Assembly (NCBI GenBank): GCA_027061805.1
Contig: JAMOWA010000014.1
Span: 1 to 58,413 of the forward strand
Length of the DNA: 58,413 bases
Origin: Thermoanaerobaculia bacterium
GTDB lineage: Bacteria > Acidobacteriota > Thermoanaerobaculia > Thermoanaerobaculales > Sulfomarinibacteraceae
Reading direction: 5' to 3'
Part shown: positions 25,187-33,222 of the stretch, one piece after another
How the letters are laid out: every line of letters begins with the position of its first letter
Numbering within the stretch: the stretch's first letter is position 1
Program-made: the position numbers and the translations under genes
The notes under the pieces: generated by a model
What the model was told of the DNA's origin: nothing
Database searches by the model: none
The model's input: only the letters and a program-made list of their open reading frames with translations

Positions 25187-25748
25187 AAACTGGGACGTGC
25201 TGGTCATCCATCGCCACAGGCTCCTGGCGACCTTTGAGCTCAAGTCCCAGGTAGGTTCCTTCGGCAACAACTTCAACAACCGCTCCGAAGAGGTCATCGG
25301 CGCCGCGGCCGACCTCTGGGCTGCTCACCGGGAAGGTGCGTACTTCCCTGAGAACGCCAGCACCACCCGAAATGACTCAGTTTCCGAGCCCCGCGAACCG
25401 CTCCTCAACCCGAACGTTCAAGACGACCCGAGACCACCCTTCCTCGCCTGGCTCATGCTCCTGGAGGATTGCCCCACGTCACGTGGACCAGTCGGAGTTG
25501 ACGAACCCCACTACCGAACTTTCCCCGAATTCACCGGCGCGTCTTACGCCGAACGCTACCGCATCCTCTGCGAGCGCCTTATGACCCGCCGCCTTTATGG
25601 CGCCGCCGCCCTAATTCTCTCCGAAAGAAATGCCGGTGGCACTTCCGGTCATTTCAATACCCTCTCCGAGCCAACCAGCATCCGCTCCCTCTTCGCCGCC
25701 TTCGCCGCCAAGCTCCTGGCAGAGCTTCCCGAGGGTATACGGTACTGA
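25187..25748 (+). pseudogene. PaeR7I/XhoI-family type II restriction endonuclease, N-terminally truncated
   Basis: The frame from the MITE edge encodes about 187 residues matching PaeR7I/XhoI: NWDVLVIHRHRLLATFELKS with the D...ExK nuclease motif, VGSFGNNFNNRSEEVIGAAA, LAWLMLLEDCPTSRGPVGVD and FPEFTGASYAERYRILCERL. Intact members are about 245 residues. Some 60-70 N-terminal residues are missing, replaced by the MITE, and I see no matching code upstream of it. No cognate adenine methyltransferase is present. An open frame does run in from an ATG at 25053 through the MITE, but loss of the N-terminus makes activity unlikely. Confidence 0.82.
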
Positions 25749-25894
25749 GGAGAGGGGAACGGGCCAGAACGGGAACTGTGCCAAGGGTGCTATTGGGCAC
25801 TTGTGCCAGGCGGTACCAGCCACCGAGACGTGGTGTTTGGAGATCCAGCCTCGTAGGCGAACACGAGATCCGTCGCGCTATCCCGGGCCGGAGA

Positions 25895-25942
25895 GCACGG
25901 ACAGGTTCAGGGTCACGGACAGGGGCAGGGACAGGGACGGGC
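25895..25942 (+). repeat. degenerate GGNCAN hexamer array
   Basis: A short run of CGGACA, GGTTCA, GGGTCA and GGGACA units. The surrounding 25749-26080 shows nothing else I can name. Confidence 0.55.
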
Positions 25943-26080
25943 TCCGCGGCAGCGTCGGCGGACGGCGGCCGAGAACGGTGGCCGGGTTCCCTGCCCGGGT
26001 CCGTAACAGTGCCCGCGGCCGTGACCATGGCCGCGGCTCTGTCCGTGACCACGTCGTAAATCCTCGCCCTGGCCCGGGTT

Positions 26081-26524
26081 GTGGGGGGAGGGGTTGTGGT
26101 GCAGTGTTGGGGGATGGACGGTGAGGCACCGGATCGTGAGGCGGAGCGTCTGGCCGGGGAGCTGGCGGGGAGTGGGTTGGGGGAGATGGGGAGACTCTGG
26201 CGATGTCCCGAGGAGTTGAGGTCTCGGGTTGTGGCATACGCACGGGGGTGCCGTGTGGGCGGGGAGACGGTGGCGACCACGTCCACGGCCATGTCAGGGT
26301 TGCTGTCCGGGTCAGGGACGGGGTCACCGTCACCGGCACTGCGAACACCGCTCCGGCATCCCCCGAGGAAGGCCTGCTGCGTTGCGGGTGACGTCCGGAA
26401 GGAGGCCCTGGCCACCGCCATCCTCGACCGCCTGCTGCACCACTGCCACGTGGTCCAGATCGACGGTGAGAACGTCCGTCTCAAGGACCTCGAACGCCCC
26501 CTCGCTTCCGGAAACAACGGATGA
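26081..26524 (+). pseudogene. transposase remnants: HTH fragment plus IstB-like C-terminus
   Basis: One open frame holds two unrelated scraps. Residues about 16-55 resemble a transposase helix-turn-helix start (CPEELRSRVVAYARGCRVGG). The end, RKEALATAILDRLLHHCHVV followed by QIDGENVRLKDL, matches the C-terminus of IS21-type IstB ATPases. Between them lies a GGNCAN array (26281-26340). No terminal repeats or complete transposase are seen. The frame is probably a chance fusion kept open by high GC. Confidence 0.55.
26281..26340 (+). repeat. degenerate GGNCAN hexamer array
   Basis: Units such as TGTCAG, GGGTCA, GGGACG and CGTCAC lie within the transposase-scrap frame. Confidence 0.45.
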
Positions 26525-26611
26525 AACCCACACGGACACCACGACTCATTCGCGGCGGCCCTGCCCCCCTCGGGGGGCAGGGTGACCCCCCTGAAAGGAG
26601 GTGATCCCCTC

Positions 26612-26854
26612 ATGTCCCGCCCCAGGCCGATCGACACCCCCCTGGGATCCATGCGGGAATCCGGGTGTCCCCCAACTGCGGGATCCTGGGTGTCCCTTGA
26701 CACTTGGTCCGAGGCCGGGGTGGGTGGAGACGCGGAGCCGGCCGAGGATAAGCGGCCGAGCACGTCCCCTCCGGGGAGGCGATGCGGGTGCAGCACCGGG
26801 CCGCGAGGGGGCGGTTGTCACGGTCCCAGGAAAGATCAGAAAGTGAGAGGGTGA
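26612..26854 (+). CDS. small ORF with near-perfect Shine-Dalgarno, unknown
   Basis: The frame of 80 residues starts MSRPRPIDTPLGSMRESGCP and is rich in Gly, Pro, Arg and Cys. I recognise no domain. It is listed because AAAGGAGGTGATCC just upstream is complementary to the 16S 3' end over about 13 nt, the strongest ribosome-binding site in the window. It lies among transposase scraps, so it may be a leftover of a mobile element. Coding is doubtful. Confidence 0.25.
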   Translation: MSRPRPIDTPLGSMRESGCPPTAGSWVSLDTWSEAGVGGDAEPAEDKRPSTSPPGRRCGCSTGPRGGGCHGPRKDQKVRG

Positions 26855-26899
26855 GGGCGGCCCCCGCCCACCCGGCCGGGAGAGCAGGGGCGAGGGGGA

Positions 26900-26965
26900 G
26901 GACACCTCGACCCGGTGCGCTTCAGCAACCGATTGGAGCCGGGGGCGCGCCCGGGACGACCGCCG
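26900..26965 (+). repeat. about 60-bp repeat R2, copy 2
   Basis: The segment matches 24700-24765 over CACCTCG, CTTCAGCAACCGATTGGAGC and CGGGGGCGCGCCCGGGAC, in the same orientation. The two copies bracket the restriction and transposase remnants. Confidence 0.75.
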
Positions 26966-27096
26966 GACGCGGTCGCCGTTCACCGCCGCCGTCCCCGATC
27001 CCCGACGCCGCCCTCCGCCCCCGGACGGCCAGGCGAATCGGCCTCCGTACGCCCTGCTTCCTCACTTCCTCACGCCCTGACCTCCTCACCCTCCTT

Positions 27097-27126
27097 CGTT
27101 TCACGTTTCACCTTTCACGTTTCACG
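27097..27126 (+). repeat. TTTCACG heptamer array upstream of arsR
   Basis: Four heptamers (TTTCACG, TTTCACC, TTTCACG, TTTCACG) end 57 bp before the ArsR start and 20 bp before its -35. Confidence 0.65.
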
Positions 27127-27145
27127 AACGGGTGGACGACCCCGC

Positions 27146-27175
27146 TTGACAAGTATTAAGGCTATTCTAAAATAG
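27146..27175 (+). promoter_or_regulatory. promoter and operator of the ArsR gene
   Basis: TTGACA (27146-27151), a 16-bp spacer and TAAAAT (27168-27173) are followed 9 nt later by the ATG. CTATT-N4-AATAG (27062+100 to 27175) overlaps the -10 and is a plausible ArsR operator half-site pair. Confidence 0.65.
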
Positions 27176-27182
27176 TGATGCT

Positions 27183-27572
27183 ATGAAGGAGGCCGGCTCC
27201 GAACCCCTCGAGTGCGCGGCCCCGGACATGTCCCCGGAAACCCTCCGGCGGCTCCGGGAGGAGCTGGACCGGCGGGAGGGATTCTTCCGGAGCCTCGCGG
27301 AGCAGCACGCGCTGCTGGCCAGCGATTCGCGGCTCAGGATCCTGAGCCTGCTCCGCTGCGTGGGGGAGCTCTGCGTCTGCGACCTGGCCACCATCCTCCG
27401 CATGACGCCGGCCGCCGTCTCCCAGCACCTGAGCCGGCTCAGGGGCGGCGGGCTGGTGCGATCCCGGCGGGACGGGATGACCATCCACTACAGCCTGACC
27501 CGGGACACCTGGGTCCCCGTGGATCCCCCGCCCCTCCTCGAGTCCTCCGGGGACGCTCCGCCCGGCCCATGA
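27183..27572 (+). CDS. ArsR/SmtB-family metal-responsive repressor
   Basis: The protein has 129 residues. The winged helix spans about residues 40-105: SDSRLRILSLLRCVGELCVC, DLATILRMTPAAVSQHLSRL and VRSRRDGMTIHYSL. ELCVCDLA is the metal-site ELCVC motif of ArsR/SmtB sensors, with two cysteines. Metal identity cannot be told. There is no Shine-Dalgarno before ATG 27183. The -10 is only 9 nt away, so the message is probably leaderless. An AAGGAGG stretch lies within codons 2-4. Its stop overlaps the next ATG (ATGA), so the Smr protein is co-translated. Confidence 0.9.
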   Translation: MKEAGSEPLECAAPDMSPETLRRLREELDRREGFFRSLAEQHALLASDSRLRILSLLRCVGELCVCDLATILRMTPAAVSQHLSRLRGGGLVRSRRDGMTIHYSLTRDTWVPVDPPPLLESSGDAPPGP

Positions 27573-28102
27573 ACGATCCGGGTTTCCTGGGGCGGCCGGA
27601 GGAGCGCCGGGCCTACGTCGTCACGAAGCTGGCCGTGCTCGCCGGCGCCGCGGTGCTCACCGTCCCCCTGTCCCACTGGCTCGGAACCCGCGCCTGGCTC
27701 GGGTTCGCCGCCTTCGCTGCGTTCATCCTGCTGTCCACGGCCGGGGTGCTGGCCGCCACCCGGAAACGGTCCCCCTCCGCGGAGGGGCCGCCCCCGGCGA
27801 ACGGGACCGGTGCCGCGGACCCGGTGGATGGGGACCCCGTGGTCCTGCCGGTGGAGGACAGCCTGGACCTTCACCCCTTCGCCCCCGCCGAGATCCCCTC
27901 GGTGGTGGAGTCCTACCTGGAGGCGGCGTGGGCCGCGGGCTTCAGGGAGGTCCGCCTCATCCACGGCCGCGGGATCGGGGTGCAGCGGGAGCGGGTGCGC
28001 TCGGTCCTCTCCCGGAATCCCCTGGTCCGGGAGATCCACGATGCGCCACCGGGCCGCGGCGGCTGGGGTGCCACCATCGCCCACCTGGTGGACCGGAGGT
28101 AG
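27569..28102 (+). CDS. membrane-anchored Smr-domain protein
   Basis: The protein has 177 residues. Two hydrophobic helices (about residues 21-40 and 45-65) are followed by a linker and a C-terminal Smr domain (about 97-175): SLDLHPFAPAEIPSVVESYL, REVRLIHGRGIGVQRERVRS and a final GATIAHLV. The LDLH and HGRG motifs are those of the MutS2-type Smr nuclease or nucleic-acid-binding domain. A membrane-anchored Smr domain coupled to an ArsR regulator is unusual; a metal-stress role is inference only. Confidence 0.85.
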   Translation: MNDPGFLGRPEERRAYVVTKLAVLAGAAVLTVPLSHWLGTRAWLGFAAFAAFILLSTAGVLAATRKRSPSAEGPPPANGTGAADPVDGDPVVLPVEDSLDLHPFAPAEIPSVVESYLEAAWAAGFREVRLIHGRGIGVQRERVRSVLSRNPLVREIHDAPPGRGGWGATIAHLVDRR

Positions 28103-28106
28103 CGGA

Positions 28107-28250
28107 CTACCCCCTCTCCGGCCACCCCGGCGCCGGCACGCCCAGCACCGCCAGCCGCTCCCACACCGGCCAGGCGGAAAAGGTCCGGCCGCCGATGGAA
28201 CCCACCCTCCGCACCCCGGCCACCGATCCCGTGAGCCACACCCGTTCCAT
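28107..28250 (-). pseudogene. class IV aminotransferase C-terminal remnant (possible)
   Basis: The minus-strand frame of 47 residues reads MERVWLTGSVAGVRRVGSIG and GRTFSAWPVWERLAVLG. This resembles the end of class IV PLP aminotransferases (PabC/IlvE/Dat: xxWLTGSxxGVxPVxxIDGR). No upstream part exists on this strand, since the RmlC-like gene follows on the other strand. A decayed fragment is the likeliest reading; chance is possible. Confidence 0.4.
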
Positions 28251-28301
28251 GACGGCAAGGCTACCAGAGGCACTCTGCTATGCTCGCGCCGGAGGTGTGC
28301 C

Positions 28302-28871
28302 ATGGGCGAGCCGAAGCTGACACCCGGGGACATCCTGGAGGAGCACCGGGGCGACGCGAAGGTCTACGGGGGCGCCACGGCCCTGGAGGGTGTCCGGGTG
28401 CTCCGTCTCCAGCGCCACGTGGACGACCGGGGCCTGTTCCTGGAGATCTACCGGAGGAAGGCCACGCACCCCGGCTCGGAGCCGCTCGCCAGCTTCTTCG
28501 AGGGGCTCACCGTGGCCCAGATGAACTACTCGGTGGTGGACCACACCAGCACGGTGAAGGGCCTGCACTACCACCTCCACCAGACCGACGTGTGGTTCTG
28601 CCCCCCGGAGAGCAAGATGAAGATCGTCCTGTGGGACCTCCGGAAGGACTCCCCCACCAGTGGGAAGACCCAGGTGCTCGTGGCCGGGGGCGGCAGGGAC
28701 CTCTGGGTGCGGATCCCACCGGGCGTGGCCCACGGCTACCGGCCCCTCACCGCTCCGTGCGCGCTCCTCTACATCGTCACCCGGGAGTTCGACCTGGAGG
28801 ACCCGGACGAGTACCGGATCCCCTGGGACCACCCCGCCGTCCGGGACCTCTGGGAGGTCGAGAACGCCTGA
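28302..28871 (+). CDS. RmlC-like dTDP-4-dehydrorhamnose 3,5-epimerase-family protein
   Basis: This cupin-fold protein of 189 residues has the RmlC order: VLRLQRHVDDRGLFLEIYRR (DxRG), then VAQMNYSVVDHTSTVKGLHY with the GLHYH histidine, MKIVLWDLRKDSPTSGKT and VRIPPGVAHGYRPLT. Family members epimerise nucleotide-hexoses for surface glycans. The W-F-C-P-P-E-S-K-M-K segment departs from the usual (K)L-V-x-V-x-x-G, so substrate may differ. GGAGG precedes the ATG. No rmlA/B/D neighbours are present. Confidence 0.82.
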   Translation: MGEPKLTPGDILEEHRGDAKVYGGATALEGVRVLRLQRHVDDRGLFLEIYRRKATHPGSEPLASFFEGLTVAQMNYSVVDHTSTVKGLHYHLHQTDVWFCPPESKMKIVLWDLRKDSPTSGKTQVLVAGGGRDLWVRIPPGVAHGYRPLTAPCALLYIVTREFDLEDPDEYRIPWDHPAVRDLWEVENA

Positions 28872-28886
28872 TCCGCCGGACCCCGG

Positions 28887-30212
28887 TCAGGGCCGCCAGT
28901 CGTCCACGGGAACGGGATCCGCGAAGGAACCGTCCACGCTCCACCGGGCGACCCAGATGTCCTGATCCAGTTCGCCCGGCGTGTACCGGGGCCTGCAGAA
29001 GAAGACCCACTCTCCGTCCCGTGTGGGGTTGGCCTCGGTGAGGACCGTCCGGAACCGCCCGGGAAGCCTCGCAGCCCGGGCCACGCCCCCCACGAAGAGC
29101 AGCTGACGGTCGTTCCGGCAGAACAGGAGCTCGTTGGCCGGCCCCACGCGCGGCGACCACTCCGCCCCCGGGGTGTTGATCCGGGGATCCAAGGGGGTGG
29201 GCTGGTTGCCGGCCTTCGGGTTGAGGAGCAGGATGTCGGAGCTGCCGGTGCCCGTGCGTGTGGAGACGAAGGCCAGCATGGTGGAGCTTCCCGCCAGGTA
29301 CACGGCGTCCCAGGCATCGCCATCACCGAGGACCTCCAGCCGCTCCACATCGCTCCACGCCGCGCGGGTGTTCTTCCGGAACGCCACCCCGACCCAGGGC
29401 TCGCCTCCCGGTGACCGGACCGTCAGCAGGCACCGGGTCTCGCCCGGGTCCATCCAGCTGAGCTCCACGGAGTCGGCCTCCCCGAGCCCACCGAACACCA
29501 CCGGGGAGGGCGCGCTCCAGCCACCCTCTCCGAGCTCCGTCCGGTAGACCCGCTCCACGGCGGACCCGTCCTCCCCTGGGAAGGGAAGCCCGGGCCTCGG
29601 GGCGCCGATCCATCCCGTCCCGGCCTTCCACGGCCGCCTCGGGCGGGCCGTGAAGTACAGCACCCTGCCGCCCTGGAGCGGTACGGGAGCGTGTTCGATC
29701 CCCGGCGAGTTGATGCGTGCGGGATCGCTCTCCTCCCCGGCAGCCTCGCGACCCGCAAGCAGGGGCAGCTTCCACCGCCGAAACGTCTCGAAATCCATCA
29801 GGTAGCGGGCCTCCATCAGGATCTTCGTCGATCCCACCATGCGCGTGGTCCCCTCCACCGGGAGGGCCACCATCTCGGTGCCCGCCGGGACGTCCTCCAG
29901 GGCACGATCCCCGTCCAGGACCACCACCGTGTCCGGGCCGGCGGTCACCTCCGCCGTCAGTCCGCCCTCCACCGAGGGCGTGGGTTTCCCGTGCTCCGCC
30001 CGGTCCCGGACCAGCAGCCTGGGTGGCGCCACCCGCAGCCGGACCACCACCGACTCCGTTCCCTCGGGTCCCGGGCTCACCTGGAGCAGGTTTCCGTACA
30101 CGGTGGTGTCCGGCTGGGGCGTGGGCCGCTCGGGGTCCACCATCCGGCAGCCGGCTCCGGCCACCACCACGCCTGCCAGGGTTGCCCAGGTGAGAAGAAC
30201 GTTGATCCTCAT
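28887..30212 (-). CDS. lipoprotein with propeller-like (PD40/TolB-type) repeats
   Basis: The protein has 441 residues. A signal peptide ends in AGAGC with the lipidated C22. The mature part contains blade-like segments with DxxPxxSPDG-type patterns: RINSPGIEHAPVPLQGGRVL, DPRINTPGAEWSPRVGPANE and EANPTRDGEWVFFCRP. It ends in TPGELDQDIWVARWSVDG. It probably sits on the periplasmic face of a membrane and binds a partner. The role is unknown. GGGAGG precedes the ATG. Confidence 0.75.
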   Translation of the reverse strand: MRINVLLTWATLAGVVVAGAGCRMVDPERPTPQPDTTVYGNLLQVSPGPEGTESVVVRLRVAPPRLLVRDRAEHGKPTPSVEGGLTAEVTAGPDTVVVLDGDRALEDVPAGTEMVALPVEGTTRMVGSTKILMEARYLMDFETFRRWKLPLLAGREAAGEESDPARINSPGIEHAPVPLQGGRVLYFTARPRRPWKAGTGWIGAPRPGLPFPGEDGSAVERVYRTELGEGGWSAPSPVVFGGLGEADSVELSWMDPGETRCLLTVRSPGGEPWVGVAFRKNTRAAWSDVERLEVLGDGDAWDAVYLAGSSTMLAFVSTRTGTGSSDILLLNPKAGNQPTPLDPRINTPGAEWSPRVGPANELLFCRNDRQLLFVGGVARAARLPGRFRTVLTEANPTRDGEWVFFCRPRYTPGELDQDIWVARWSVDGSFADPVPVDDWRP

Positions 30213-30224
30213 GTCGACCTCCCG

Positions 30225-31853
30225 TCAGAGAAGGATACCAGCGATTGTGGCAGTGAGCCACGAGGCGAACGCACCCCCGAACATGGCCCTGAGCCCCAGC
30301 CTGGCCAGATCCTTCCGGCGGCTGGGGGCCAGCGCCGAGATCCCACCGATCTGGATCCCGATGGAGGCGAAGTTGGCGAAGCCGCACAGGGCGTAGGTGG
30401 AGATGATCACGGCCCGCTCGCCCAGGGCCCCCTCGTGGATGTAGGTGCCCAGCTGGCCGTAGGCCACGAACTCGTTGAGGGACAGCTTGATCCCCAGGAG
30501 GTTGCCCACGCGGGAGGCCTCGGCCCAGGGCACACCCATGAGCCAGGCCAGGGGGCGGAGCAGTGTCCCGAACAGCGTCTGGAGGGATCCAGGGAAGATC
30601 CCCTGGTACTCGCCGGTCACCGGTGACATCCCCCCGGAGCCGTAGGTCACCCACGCCCCGCCGAGCAGTGAGCCGTCGATCAGGCGGTCACCGAAGTTGA
30701 GGATCACGTCGATGACCGCGATCAGCGCGATGAAGCCGAGCAGCATGGCGCCCACGTTGACCGCGAGCTTCAGGCCGTCGGTGATCCCGGCCGTGGCGGC
30801 CTCGATCACGTTGTCGGAGGTCCCCAGGGGGGGCAGCTCGGTGTCGCCGGCCGTCCTCGAGTGCTCCAGCTCCGGGTAGATGATCTTGCCGATCACCAGG
30901 GCCGCCGGGGCCGACATGACGCTGGCCGCAATGAGGTGCCCCGCAGGAATGCCCATGGCGATGTACCCCGCCAGCACCCCCCCGGCGATGGTCGCGAACC
31001 CCCCGACCATCACGGTGAGCAGCTCCGAGGGGGTCATCTCCTCCAGGAAGGGACGGATGAGCAGGGGAGCCTCCGTCTGCCCCACGAAGATGTTGGCGGT
31101 GCACGAGAGGGTCTCGGCGCCGCTGGTCCCGATGGTCCAGCGCATGAAGCGGGCCACCGCCTCGATCACCTTCTGCATCACGCCGAGGTGGTAGAGGATT
31201 CCCATCACGGCACCGAAGAACACGATGGTGGGCAGAACCTTGAAGGCGAAGAGGAATCCGAAGCCGGGCCAGGCCGCGCCCTCGCCGGGGAAGAAGTACC
31301 TCGGATCCGCGAGGTTCCCGAAGAGGAACCGCGCCCCGTAGTCCGAGAGGTTCAGGAAGGCGGCGACCTTCGTGGAGAACAGTGAGAACAGCTCGCGGCC
31401 GTGGACGCCACGCGCCACCACGGTGGCCACGCCGAACACCACCAGAAGCGCCCCCGCCCAGCGCTGGGCCGTCTGGAACCGGCGCGTCCACCCGTTGAGC
31501 ATCATGAAGAGCACCAGACCCGCGAGCGCCCACGGCAGGAGCCCCGGGATGTATCGGGCCGCCAGCCCGCCCACCGCGCAGGCCACCACCGCTCCAACGA
31601 CCAGCGGCCCCCAGCCACCGCCGAACCGCCGGTGGTCCACCTGCAGCATGTAGACCACCACCAGCAGGCCGAGAACCCCCATGGCGATCCAGCTCCACAC
31701 GTCCTGGCGGAGGATCACGAGGGCGAAGAGGAACTGGAGGCCGATCCCCCACGCCACCGTCCGGACCTGGACGTGACGACGGTGGAAGGACAGGGCCCAC
31801 GCCATGCCCAGCAGCGCGATCATTCCCAGGACACTCACCGCGTTGGCAGCCAT
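30225..31853 (-). CDS. concentrative nucleoside transporter (CNT/NupC family)
   Basis: This inner-membrane symporter of 542 residues imports nucleosides with protons or sodium. About twelve hydrophobic segments are visible. The signature GQTEAPL lies at residues 258-264, and GTSGAETLSCTANIFVGQ and the GYIAMGIPAGHLIAASVMSA region are typical of the CNT core. It is longer than bacterial NupC (about 400) because of extra N-terminal helices and a loop near 155-195. AGGGGG precedes the start. The lipoprotein gene begins 12 bp after its stop. Confidence 0.92.
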   Translation of the reverse strand: MAANAVSVLGMIALLGMAWALSFHRRHVQVRTVAWGIGLQFLFALVILRQDVWSWIAMGVLGLLVVVYMLQVDHRRFGGGWGPLVVGAVVACAVGGLAARYIPGLLPWALAGLVLFMMLNGWTRRFQTAQRWAGALLVVFGVATVVARGVHGRELFSLFSTKVAAFLNLSDYGARFLFGNLADPRYFFPGEGAAWPGFGFLFAFKVLPTIVFFGAVMGILYHLGVMQKVIEAVARFMRWTIGTSGAETLSCTANIFVGQTEAPLLIRPFLEEMTPSELLTVMVGGFATIAGGVLAGYIAMGIPAGHLIAASVMSAPAALVIGKIIYPELEHSRTAGDTELPPLGTSDNVIEAATAGITDGLKLAVNVGAMLLGFIALIAVIDVILNFGDRLIDGSLLGGAWVTYGSGGMSPVTGEYQGIFPGSLQTLFGTLLRPLAWLMGVPWAEASRVGNLLGIKLSLNEFVAYGQLGTYIHEGALGERAVIISTYALCGFANFASIGIQIGGISALAPSRRKDLARLGLRAMFGGAFASWLTATIAGILL

Positions 31854-31961
31854 GGAATCCCCCTTCGGGCCGGGTGGCCTGCATCACTCTAGCAAGGCTC
31901 CCCCGTGAGGGGGGAGGTCGACCCCCGAGCTCCCGGCATGGCACCTCACGGGTCGCACCGG

Positions 31962-31967
31962 TAGGAT
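31962..31967 (+). promoter_or_regulatory. -10 element for leaderless zincin gene
   Basis: TAGGAT preceded by GG ends 6 nt before ATG 31974. There is no ribosome-binding site. Confidence 0.5.
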
Positions 31968-31973
31968 GCCACC

Positions 31974-32378
31974 ATGGAGGTGAGCCGTACCGAGTTCGAG
32001 GCCGTGGTGGCCGAGGCCATGGACCGTATCCCGTTGCCCTTCGCACAGGCACTGGAGAACCTGGTGGTCCAGGTCCACGAGACGCCCACCCGCGAGATGA
32101 TCGAGGCGGTCGGACTGGACCCGGCCCGGCACACGCTCTTCGGACTCTACACCGGGGTCGCACTCTCCCACCGGGGTGACGGGTACGGCAACGTCCTCCC
32201 CGACGTTGTTCTCATCTTCCGCCTGCCTCTCCTCGCGGCCTGCCCGACCCGTGCCGCCCTGCTCCGCCAGATCCAGCTCACCCTCCTCCACGAGGTCGGG
32301 CATCACCTGGGTCTGGACGATGCCCAGATGGCCGCCTGGGAACGGTCGTTCGAGGGGTTCGGGGACGGCAGGGCCTGA
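31974..32378 (+). CDS. metallopeptidase-family protein (minimal zincin)
   Basis: This protein of 134 residues matches the small bacterial zincin family with one central fold: FEAVVAEAMDRIPLPFAQAL, LFGLYTGVALSHRG, then the zinc motif HEVGHHLGLDD near residues 108-118 (HExxH plus downstream H and D). Family members are soluble and of unknown substrate. The start has no Shine-Dalgarno and a TAGGAT exactly 6 nt upstream. Confidence 0.85.
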   Translation: MEVSRTEFEAVVAEAMDRIPLPFAQALENLVVQVHETPTREMIEAVGLDPARHTLFGLYTGVALSHRGDGYGNVLPDVVLIFRLPLLAACPTRAALLRQIQLTLLHEVGHHLGLDDAQMAAWERSFEGFGDGRA

Positions 32379-32412
32379 GGGCGCGGGGAAATCCCCCCGT
32401 GATCGGCCCGCG

Positions 32413-33222
32413 TCACTCCGGACCGTGGCTCTCCGCAGGGGTCAGGAGCCGGGCGGGGTCCATGGCCAGGACGGTCACCGCCGCCCCCACGCCCCAGATG
32501 GACACCACGGCCCACAGCACACCGCCCACCACCGGCACGAGCCGGCCGAGGACCAGCACGAGGACCCCCAGGAACACCATGGTCGGCATGGGGGCCACCC
32601 GGTGTGCCGCACGCCGGAGCAACCACCGTCCCACGGTTCCACCGAGGATCGCCACCCCGAAGACCTTCAGACCCACATAGAGTCCCACCACCGCCAGCGT
32701 GCCGGGGACCGCGAACCCTCCGCCGAGACCCACCACGGCCACGAGCGCCACGAACAGTGTCACGGTCACCAGGACACCGAGCCCCAGCCCACCGACTCCG
32801 GTTCTCCGGACGAGCCACTCTCCCCTGATGATGCGTCTCGGAAGCGCCAGCGCCAGCAGGGTCGTCACCGTGAGCCAGCACCCGGCGATCAGCATCCGGA
32901 GGCCCCACACCGCCCGATGATCGGCCGCGCCGGCGCCGGTCTCGGCCGAAAGCCCCGCCAGAGAGTCCACCGCCAGGCTCCGGCCCTCGATCCGGGCACC
33001 GGGCTCCACCTCCACCCGGCCGAAGATGGAGAGGGCGTGTCCCGTCACGTGGGCCCCGGGACCGAGAACGATGTCGCCGCCGATGGTCACCACGTCACCC
33101 TTCACGGGACCGTCCACCCGGATGTCCTCCAGGATCGCCGCCCTCCCCGGTGGAGCCGCCCACGCGGGAGTCACCACCCACAACGCCAGGAAAGCCCGGG
33201 CAAGAACGCCCCACCCCTTCAC
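32413..33222 (-). CDS. membrane protein with bactofilin-like beta-helix segment
   Basis: The protein has 269 residues. A signal peptide or first helix (about 1-23) is followed by a short repetitive polymer-forming segment (VDGPVKGDVVTIGGDIVLGP, ALSIFGRVEVEPGARIEG). Four or five membrane helices then fill the C-terminal half, with a GVGGLGLGVLVTVTLFVALV stretch. The start is GTG 33222, overlapping the anti-sigma stop (GTGA). As the third gene of the sigma/anti-sigma operon it may be a sensor or an effector of envelope stress. Confidence 0.78.
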   Translation of the reverse strand: MKGWGVLARAFLALWVVTPAWAAPPGRAAILEDIRVDGPVKGDVVTIGGDIVLGPGAHVTGHALSIFGRVEVEPGARIEGRSLAVDSLAGLSAETGAGAADHRAVWGLRMLIAGCWLTVTTLLALALPRRIIRGEWLVRRTGVGGLGLGVLVTVTLFVALVAVVGLGGGFAVPGTLAVVGLYVGLKVFGVAILGGTVGRWLLRRAAHRVAPMPTMVFLGVLVLVLGRLVPVVGGVLWAVVSIWGVGAAVTVLAMDPARLLTPAESHGPE

